Shown here: piece by piece, positions 58,141 through 64,000 of the stretch
How positions within the stretch are numbered: the stretch's first letter is position 1
Layout: the number at the start of each line of letters is the position of its first letter
NCBI GenBank assembly: GCA_028871345.1
Contig: JAGWNK010000007.1
Span: 43,874 to 107,873, forward strand
Length of the DNA: 64,000 nucleotides
Direction: 5' to 3'
Source of the DNA: Alphaproteobacteria bacterium
Lineage (GTDB): Bacteria > Pseudomonadota > Alphaproteobacteria > Micropepsales > Micropepsaceae
The notes under the pieces: model-generated
Database searches by the model: none
Told to the model about the DNA's origin: nothing
Seen by the model: the letters and a program-made list of their open reading frames with translations, nothing else
Made by a program: the position numbers and the translations under genes

Positions 58141-59580
58141 TCAGGACGAGCTGGGCGCCGGAGCGCGGGCGTAGGCATTTTCGAAACGCATGATGTCGTC
58201 GCCGCCCAGATACGGCCCCGATTGCACTTCGATCAGGCGAAGAAGGTCCCGGCCGGGGTTCTCGAGGCGATGCTTCTCGCCGAGCGGGATGTAGGTTGAC
58301 TCGTTCTCGTGCAGGATTGAAACCTTCTCGCCGCAGGTGACGCGCGCGGTGCCCTGCACGACGATCCAATGCTCGGCGCGGTGATGGTGCATGTGCAGGG
58401 AAATGCGCCCCCCCGGCTTGATCATGATGTGGTTGACGAGAAAGCGGTCGCCCTTGTCCACCGTCTCGTAGCTTCCCCAGGGCCGGAAGACGGTCGTGTG
58501 CTCCATCGGCTCGCTGCGATCGGCCGCCTTGAGGCGGTCGACGATGGCTTTGACGTCCTGCGCCCGCGCCTTGTCGGCCACGAGTACGGCGTCCTTGGTC
58601 GTCACCACGATGAGGTCCTCGACCCCGACCAGTGCCGTGAGTGTCTTCTCGCTGTGGGCGAAAGTGTCCTTGGTATCGTGGGCGATGACGTCGCCATGCA
58701 GCACGTTGCCCGCCGCGTCCTGTTCGCGGATCTCCCACAGCGACGACCACGAACCGACATCGCTCCAGCCGATCGAACAAGGCACGATCGCGGCGCGGTC
58801 CGTGCGCTCCATGACGGCATAATCGATTGAGATGTTGGGTGCACGCGCGAAACTCTCCGCGTCGAGGCGGACGAAATCGAGATCGCGTGCCGCCTTCGCG
58901 ATGGCCTCTTTGACCGGAGGCAGGATGTCGGGGACGTGGCGGCCGATCTCATCGAGAAGAACGTCGGCGCGGAACATGAACATGCCGCCGTTCCAATAGT
59001 AATCTCCCGCCGCCACGTAGCCGGCGGCCGTTTCAAGATTGGGCTTCTCGACGAAACGCGCGACCTTGAAGGCGCCTGCGACGCCATCGAGCGCGGTGCC
59101 GCGCTGGACGTATCCATATCCCGTTTCGGGCTTGGTGGGGGTCATGCCGAAGGTGACGACGCTGCCCAGTTCGGCGGCGTGTGTCGCGATCTCGACGGAC
59201 CGGCGGAAGGCTTCCAGGTTCGTAACCACATGATCCGACGGCAGCAGGAGAACGAGTGACCCCGGCTCTTGCTCGGCCGCAACCAGCGCAGCGACGGCGG
59301 CGGCGGGCGCGGTGTTGCGCCCCTGGGGCTCCAGCACGATCGCGCTCGGCGTCACGCCGATGTCGTGCATCTGTTCGGCGACCAGAAAGCGGTGATCATC
59401 GTTGCACAAAAGGATGGGGGGCGCAGTGCCCGGCAGCTGGGCGCGCTGGACCGTTTCCTGGATCATGGTGCTGGCGCCGTGCAGCGCCAGAAGCTGCTTG
59501 GGAAGCGAGGATCGGGACAACGGCCACAGGCGCGTGCCGGAGCCTCCGGACAGAATGACGGGAAAGAGCCGATTTTGCAT
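58141..59580 (-). CDS. manC: Mannose-1-phosphate guanylyltransferase / mannose-6-phosphate isomerase
   Basis: 479 aa. N-terminal nucleotidyltransferase makes GDP-mannose: VILSGGSGTRLWPLSRSSLP at the start, KPETGYGYVQRG and FVEKPNLETA. The C-terminal cupin (about residues 360-470) is a mannose-6-phosphate isomerase of the type II family: RPWGSYETVDKGDRFLVNHI, SLHMHHHRAEHWIVVQGTAR. Some homologues have only one activity. Together with gmd and fcl, 57 bp downstream, it completes GDP-fucose from mannose-1-phosphate; a phosphomannomutase is not in the window. Confidence 0.97.
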   Translation of the reverse strand: MQNRLFPVILSGGSGTRLWPLSRSSLPKQLLALHGASTMIQETVQRAQLPGTAPPILLCNDDHRFLVAEQMHDIGVTPSAIVLEPQGRNTAPAAAVAALVAAEQEPGSLVLLLPSDHVVTNLEAFRRSVEIATHAAELGSVVTFGMTPTKPETGYGYVQRGTALDGVAGAFKVARFVEKPNLETAAGYVAAGDYYWNGGMFMFRADVLLDEIGRHVPDILPPVKEAIAKAARDLDFVRLDAESFARAPNISIDYAVMERTDRAAIVPCSIGWSDVGSWSSLWEIREQDAAGNVLHGDVIAHDTKDTFAHSEKTLTALVGVEDLIVVTTKDAVLVADKARAQDVKAIVDRLKAADRSEPMEHTTVFRPWGSYETVDKGDRFLVNHIMIKPGGRISLHMHHHRAEHWIVVQGTARVTCGEKVSILHENESTYIPLGEKHRLENPGRDLLRLIEVQSGPYLGGDDIMRFENAYARAPAPSSS

Positions 59581-59950
59581 ACGCCGATGGTTCCGCTCAC
59601 AACGGCGCTTTATGGCGCGCCGCTACCGCCGCGGCAGACAATAGGTCGTCCCGTGTCGAATTGGAATTGCCCGCCGTGGAGCCGTTCGCCCAGCCTTGCG
59701 CAGGGTTGAAGTCAGGAGAAAGCATTGTGACAATCCTTGGGTATCGCGCCCGGTGCGCCGAATATGCGGGATGCTGCCCACGCAACTGATTTTTGACCGG
59801 TCGTGGAGCCAGAAACGGCGACAATAGACGAGCTGTCGGCGTGTTCCATGCGGCCCGATCTCGTGCGTCTCCATGGCGCGAAATTGGCGAGTAGACGCAA
59901 ACCGCGGCGATATGCGATTAAAGGGCGCACCGTTATTCGAACAGGTCCAA
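59581..59950. other. Divergent intergenic region, manC to galU
   Basis: 370 bp between divergent nucleotide-sugar genes; both promoters should lie here. I see no RNA family, no convincing small gene, and no strong promoter. A weak inverted repeat, GCGTCT (about 59865) and AGACGC (about 59893), is present. Short open frames on the minus strand have no ribosome binding site. Confidence 0.5.
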
Positions 59951-60832
59951 ATGCCCAACGCCAGGCCCGTCCGTAAAGCAGTCCTTCCCGTTGCCGGTCT
60001 CGGTACCCGCTTTCTTCCCGCCACCAAGGTCGTGCCCAAGGAGATGTTGCCGGTCGTCGACAAGCCGGTGGTCCAATACGCGGTCGAGGAAGCCAAGGAA
60101 GCCGGCATCGAGCAATTCGTCTTCGTGACGGGGCGGGGCAAGCACATCATCTCCGACCATTTCGACCACGCCTATGAACTTGAATCGCAACTGGCGGCGC
60201 GCGACAAGACAGCCGAACTGCGCAGCCTTCTGGAGATGCTGCCGCAGACCGGCTCGGTCGGCTTCGTCCGCCAGCAACAGCCCCTTGGCCTGGGACACGC
60301 CGTCTGGTGTGCGCGCCATTTCATCGGCGACGAGCCGTTCGCGGTCCTGCTGCCCGACGACCTGATGGTGGGAAAGCCGAGCGGATTGGCGCAGATGGTC
60401 GAAGCTTATCACCGCGTCGGCGGGGGGTGCATCGTCGCGGCGGAAGAGCGCCCGCGTGAGGAAACGAGGCGCTACGGCGTCGTGAATCCGGGCGCCACGA
60501 AGGGCAACGCGACAGAAGTGCGTGCGCTCGTCGAAAAACCGAAACCGGCGGATGCGCCGTCGACGCTGTGCATCATCGGTCGCTACATCCTTCAGCCGGA
60601 GATCTTCAACGAACTCGACCGCCAGGAACGCGGAGCCGGCAACGAGATCCAGTTGACGGATGCCATGGCGCGCGTGATAGGGCGGATGCCTTTCCATGCC
60701 GTCCAGACCACCTGCGCCCGCTATGACTGCGGCGACAAGGTGGGTTTCCTGCACGCCAACATTGCTGTCGGCCTCCAGCGCCCCGACATTGCCCCTGCCC
60801 TCCGTGACGTTCTGCGCCTGCTGAAAGACTGA
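59951..60832 (+). CDS. galU: UTP-glucose-1-phosphate uridylyltransferase
   Basis: 293 aa. Makes UDP-glucose, the substrate of Ugd and of many glucosyltransferases. Signature KAVLPVAGLGTRFLPATKVV near residue 10, KEMLPVVDKPVVQYAVEEAK, FAVLLPDDLMV and the KPADAPSTLCIIGRYILQPE block. ATG 59951 (MPNARPVRK) puts the motif at the normal distance from the N-terminus; the frame is open upstream. Followed by the yjbH gene after 177 bp. Confidence 0.97.
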   Translation: MPNARPVRKAVLPVAGLGTRFLPATKVVPKEMLPVVDKPVVQYAVEEAKEAGIEQFVFVTGRGKHIISDHFDHAYELESQLAARDKTAELRSLLEMLPQTGSVGFVRQQQPLGLGHAVWCARHFIGDEPFAVLLPDDLMVGKPSGLAQMVEAYHRVGGGCIVAAEERPREETRRYGVVNPGATKGNATEVRALVEKPKPADAPSTLCIIGRYILQPEIFNELDRQERGAGNEIQLTDAMARVIGRMPFHAVQTTCARYDCGDKVGFLHANIAVGLQRPDIAPALRDVLRLLKD

Positions 60833-60845
60833 CGGACGCCCAATA

Positions 60846-60885
60846 TCACATTGATTTAATTGTGAAAGGTTGAATAGACTGGCCT
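60846..60885 (+). promoter_or_regulatory. AT-rich inverted repeat and possible promoter before yjbH
   Basis: TCACA-N10-TGTGA spans 60846-60865, the only conspicuously AT-rich patch in this region. TTGATT (60851) and TAGACT (about 60875, 18-bp spacing) could serve as promoter hexamers. The half-sites are in the opposite order to a CRP site. It lies about 145 bp upstream of the yjbH start. Function is inferred from position only. Confidence 0.3.
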
Positions 60886-61009
60886 AGGTTCGCCGGGCGG
60901 ATGAAGTTTTGGCCGGGAGGGGGCAATTCCACAACGCGCATGGATCGCCGATTGGGCGCCCTCCGCCCGATGTCCGACATCGCGCGTTCGGCGGCTGTTG
61001 CGCTGCCAT

Positions 61010-63475
61010 ATGCACGCCATCGGGCTCGCCGTGGTCCTCGGTAGTGGCCCGGCTCACGCGTTGATGCCCGACCCGCAAGAGACCGAGATCATCCGCGACA
61101 CATTCGGCGAAGTGGGCATTCTGGACATGCCCAGCGCCCATATGGCGCCGGACGGCCAGATGGCTTTCATCGTCGGAGACGTGGGAGAGCAGCAGCGCTA
61201 CAACTTTTCGTTCCAGCGCAAGAGCTGGCTCGAAGGCACATTCCGCTACAGCCATGTCGTAGGATTGTTCAGCGGCTATGACGACCGGCATTTCTACGAC
61301 AGGAGCCTGGGCGCCAAAATCAAGCTCTTCGACGAAGGCGATGTCATGCCCGACGTCGCGCTCGGCTTCCGCGACATCATCGGGACCGGCGTCTACAGTT
61401 CGGAATACCTGGTAGCGAGCAAGCATTTCGGGCCGTTCGACCTGACCGCCGGCTTGGGATGGGGACGCCTCGCCGAGAACAATACCCTGCCCAATCCGTT
61501 CGGGCTGGTTTTCAAGTCCTTCAACGTCCGGTCGGGACGCTTTGCCGGCACCGGCGGCCTGCCGAATTTCAATCAATATTTCCACGGACCGAAGGCCGGC
61601 GTTTTCGGCGGGGCCATCTGGCAGACCCCTGTCAGTGGGCTCAGTGTGCTCACCGAATACAGCAGCATGGAGTACAAGGGTTACATCTATCCCGGCGGGG
61701 TCAAATTCCGCTCGCCTTTCAACGTCGGGCTTTCCTATCAGCCGCTGGAATCCTTCGGCCTCACGGCGGGCTGGTTTTATGGCTCGACCTACGGCCTGAC
61801 GGTGACCGTGCATGCCGACCCCACGACGTCGTACCCCTCTGCGATCCGCATCGGCCCCAAGGTCCCGCCGCCCGTCGTGCGGACCGACGCGCAACAGCAG
61901 AGCGCCCTGGCGACCCTTCAGACGCAACGCGACAGGCAGTCGGCCAGCCGCGGCGGTCTTTCGCTGAACGTTCCGTACGCGGCTTCGCGCGCCAAGCAGG
62001 ACCTCCTGCAGGCGCTCTACAGCGAGGGCCGCGGCATCCGCGACATCGATGTCGAAGGCAAGTCTCTTGTCATCGACGCCAACGTTTCCGGCGAGCCACA
62101 TGCGCAATGCGCGGCCTACGCCCAGATTGCAGCGGCCAACGACACGTCTCTGACCACGGTCGCCGTCACGGACCTGCAGAATCCCGAAGGCAACGTGACC
62201 TTCTGTTCGCTGGTGACTGCACGGACACCGGCGAGCGCAGTAAACGCCGTGGACGGCAGCATCGACCGCAGGAAGCTCGTGCAGGCATTGCGCGCCGATC
62301 TGGCGGCCCAAGGACTGCAGTTCGATGCGCTGTCCCTCACGCCAAGCGAGATCTGGGTGTACTATGAGAACTCCAGGTATGACGCGGAGGCCGAAGCGAT
62401 CGGACGCATTGTCCGCGTGCTTACGGCCGACGTGCCGGCCACGGTCGAGATCTTCCACATAATCCCTCTCCACTTGGGCGTTCCCATGCAGCAGGTCACG
62501 ATCCTGCGCAGCGCCTATGAGCGCACCATCGACGCCCAGGCAATGGCGGCGGACCTTGGTCCGGCTCTCACCCTCAGCCCTGCCCCGCTGCACAATCCCG
62601 GCCTCGATGCGGCGGGCCCCATGATCTATCCGGCCTTCGACTGGTTCCTCGATCCCAAGCTTGCCGAACGCCTGTTCGATCCGAACGCACCCCTGCAATT
62701 CAACATCTATGCCGACGCCGGAGCGATCCTCCAGTTGGCGCCGGGCTTGCTGCTGGGGACAGAGCTCACCGGTACCCTGTGGACCAATTACACCTACACG
62801 CGGGGGGCGGGCAGCTCCCTGCCCCACGTGCGAACGGATGTCCTGCAATATTTGCAGAAGGGCAAATATGGGATTTCCAGCTTGGTCCTCGACTACCGGA
62901 CCCGCCTGGCGCCGGAACTCTTCGCCGAGGTACGCGGGGGATACCTCGAAGATATGTACATGGGGGCCGGCGGACAGCTCTTATGGAGGCCTGAAGGCAG
63001 TCGTTTCGCCTTCGGCGCGGACATCTACCAGGTGTGGAAACGCGACTTCAATCGGCTGTTCGGGGCCCAGAGCTACAACGTCGTGACCGGTCATGTGTCG
63101 CTGTACTACCGCTCGCCCTGGAACGGCATGAACTTCGCGCTGCATCTCGGCCGGTATCTGGCGGGTGACTACGGCGGCACCATCGAAGTCACACGCCGCT
63201 TCTCGACGGGCGTCGAAATCGGCGGCTGGGCCACCTTCACGAACGTGCCCTTCAGCAAGTTCGGCGAAGGCAGCTTCGACAAAGGCATCATCATCCACAT
63301 ACCGTTGGAATGGGCGCTGCCGATCTTCAGCCAGGCTTCGTACGACCTGCATCTCGCCTCCCTGACCCGCGACGGCGGACAACGCCTCGGCGGAGACGAT
63401 TCCCTGTTCGCTGAGACACGACGGACGAGCGAGGGCGACATCATGGACAACATCGATGACATCGTCGAACCGTAA
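61010..63475 (+). CDS. yjbH: YjbH-domain outer-membrane polysaccharide protein
   Basis: About 821 aa from ATG 61010 (MHAIGLAVVLGSGPAHALMP), which gives a short signal-like N-terminus; TTG 60998 is an alternative, and the true start is uncertain. The start of the mature part, GEVGILDMPSAHMAPDGQMA, is the hallmark of YjbH; ELFAEVRGGYLEDMYMGAGG, LLWRPEGSRFAFGADIYQVW and GTIEVTRRFSTGVEIGGWAT mark the C-terminal barrel. Longer than the approximately 700-aa E. coli protein. YjbH belongs to the YjbEFGH/GfcABCD group linked to exopolysaccharide and group 4 capsule export. It overlaps the next gene by 20 bp. Confidence 0.88.
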   Translation: MHAIGLAVVLGSGPAHALMPDPQETEIIRDTFGEVGILDMPSAHMAPDGQMAFIVGDVGEQQRYNFSFQRKSWLEGTFRYSHVVGLFSGYDDRHFYDRSLGAKIKLFDEGDVMPDVALGFRDIIGTGVYSSEYLVASKHFGPFDLTAGLGWGRLAENNTLPNPFGLVFKSFNVRSGRFAGTGGLPNFNQYFHGPKAGVFGGAIWQTPVSGLSVLTEYSSMEYKGYIYPGGVKFRSPFNVGLSYQPLESFGLTAGWFYGSTYGLTVTVHADPTTSYPSAIRIGPKVPPPVVRTDAQQQSALATLQTQRDRQSASRGGLSLNVPYAASRAKQDLLQALYSEGRGIRDIDVEGKSLVIDANVSGEPHAQCAAYAQIAAANDTSLTTVAVTDLQNPEGNVTFCSLVTARTPASAVNAVDGSIDRRKLVQALRADLAAQGLQFDALSLTPSEIWVYYENSRYDAEAEAIGRIVRVLTADVPATVEIFHIIPLHLGVPMQQVTILRSAYERTIDAQAMAADLGPALTLSPAPLHNPGLDAAGPMIYPAFDWFLDPKLAERLFDPNAPLQFNIYADAGAILQLAPGLLLGTELTGTLWTNYTYTRGAGSSLPHVRTDVLQYLQKGKYGISSLVLDYRTRLAPELFAEVRGGYLEDMYMGAGGQLLWRPEGSRFAFGADIYQVWKRDFNRLFGAQSYNVVTGHVSLYYRSPWNGMNFALHLGRYLAGDYGGTIEVTRRFSTGVEIGGWATFTNVPFSKFGEGSFDKGIIIHIPLEWALPIFSQASYDLHLASLTRDGGQRLGGDDSLFAETRRTSEGDIMDNIDDIVEP

Positions 63476-64000
63476 CGCACTGCGCATGGTTTGCGTCACC
63501 CTGGCGGCCGCCCTGCTCGGCGGATGCACGGCGCTTGGCGAAAGCGATGTCGGATCCATCATTGCCCTGGCGAGAGGTGCGTGGAGCGGGAACAACGACA
63601 TCACGCTTCAGGAGGCGGCGGCGGTCCCTTATGCCTCGGTCGGCGTCCGCTTGGGCGACAGCGCCCAGATCATGCTGGTGCTGGCATCCGAGGCGTCCGG
63701 CCGGATGTTGTGGACCTCTTCGGCAAGGCTCGCGATCACGACCGAGAACGGACGAATCATGCGTACGGCCGGCTTCGGCCACAACCTCGGAGGACATACA
63801 GCGGTTGCCAGCACCCGGACCGGCGTTGTCCGCTGGCAGGCGGACTTTCCGGATTTACGCCTCTTTTCCGTCCTGATTACCTGCGAGGACCGCGACGCCG
63901 GGCCCGAAACCATTTCGATCCTCGGCAAGGACATCCATACGCGCCGCATCGACGAATCATGCCGAAGCGATGACAGCCTCGATTGGTCGTTCCGCAATGT
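63456..64000 (+). CDS. yjbF: YjbF/GfcB-type lipoprotein, 3' end beyond window edge
   Basis: 181 codons to the window edge, no stop seen. A lipoprotein signal peptide ends LAAALLGGC with Cys24 as the lipidation site. The mature part has VPYASVGVRLGDSAQIMLVL, GRMLWTSSARLAITTENGRI and TAGFGHNLGGHTAVASTRTG, matching the GfcB/YjbF family (beta-rich periplasmic lipoprotein). The ATG lies inside the end of yjbH (20 bp overlap), as expected in an operon. Further genes of the group, such as a YjbG/GfcC homologue, would be expected just past 64000. Confidence 0.85.
   Translation, partial: MTSSNRNALRMVCVTLAAALLGGCTALGESDVGSIIALARGAWSGNNDITLQEAAAVPYASVGVRLGDSAQIMLVLASEASGRMLWTSSARLAITTENGRIMRTAGFGHNLGGHTAVASTRTGVVRWQADFPDLRLFSVLITCEDRDAGPETISILGKDIHTRRIDESCRSDDSLDWSFRN

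Noticed and set aside
60940..61050. A possible frameshift in the yjbH N-terminus (a plus-strand ATG at 60940 in another frame)
   Set aside because: The peptide from that frame is not signal-like and ends at a stop near 61044. A short signal-like sequence is present in the yjbH frame itself, so no frameshift is needed, though the start is uncertain.

Overview
The window is high-GC chromosomal DNA from an alphaproteobacterium; the order cannot be fixed from sequence alone. Supporting markers are an NDUFA12-type complex I protein next to mlaD, a B12-dependent class II ribonucleotide reductase, a PAS_5-type protein, DUF992 and DUF1203 proteins, SdhE overlapping mfd, an ispH-thrB-rnhA run with an APH-fold homoserine kinase, and a split glycine decarboxylase (gcvPA/gcvPB). 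No tRNA, rRNA, CRISPR array, transposase, integrase or phage gene was recognised. Coding density is high and most genes are conserved housekeeping genes.

Layout. 1-0.65 kb: mlaD (cut by the window edge) overlapping the NDUFA12 gene. 0.65-4.9 kb: nrdJ behind a structured leader. 5-7.2 kb: small accessory proteins (DUF2934, DUF1203, pentapeptide repeat, exported phosphodiester glycosidase). 7.2-12.0 kb: a glycine cleavage operon, gcvT-gcvH-gcvPA-gcvPB on the minus strand, behind a good promoter and a tandem glycine riboswitch. 12-15.1 kb: PAS protein, argS and a lipoprotein. 15.3-17.7 kb: ispH-thrB-rnhA. 17.7-21.2 kb: a small hypothetical protein, an XRE regulator, a LysR regulator, a Gfo/Idh/MocA oxidoreductase and a membrane protein. 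21.2-24.2 kb: a cobalamin-type ABC importer with a cobalamin riboswitch between the binding-protein gene and the permease gene. 24.2-27.9 kb: two tandem paralogous exported aspartic proteases with PDZ domains. 28-39.5 kb: DUF992, acyl-CoA dehydrogenase, TPR, DUF6600, DUF1993, PcfJ-like, phosphodiesterase/phosphatase, bacteriohemerythrin, APH-fold and orphan membrane proteins. 39.6-45.5 kb: mfd-sdhE diverging from recG. 45.5-47.8 kb: a two-gene ABC exporter.

47.9-64 kb is rich in surface-polysaccharide precursor genes: ugd, manC, gmd, fcl, galU, yjbH and a YjbF/GfcB-type lipoprotein running off the right edge. cysD and a fused cysN/cysC lie downstream of fcl on the same strand, so GDP-fucose, UDP-glucuronate, UDP-glucose and PAPS synthesis are all encoded within 12 kb. 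This suggests, but does not prove, a fucosylated and possibly sulfated extracellular polysaccharide. No glycosyltransferase or sulfotransferase lies in the window.

Two metabolic links can be read from the DNA. B12: class II RNR needs adenosylcobalamin, and the importer permease is under a cobalamin riboswitch whose downstream hairpin can cover the btuC ribosome binding site. One-carbon metabolism: the glycine cleavage operon is under glycine control, and purU is translationally coupled to cysNC. The features most worth follow-up are the fucose/sulfate context, the paired two-lobed aspartic proteases, the nrdJ leader and the placement of the B12 riboswitch. I found no clearly new multi-gene defence or signalling system.
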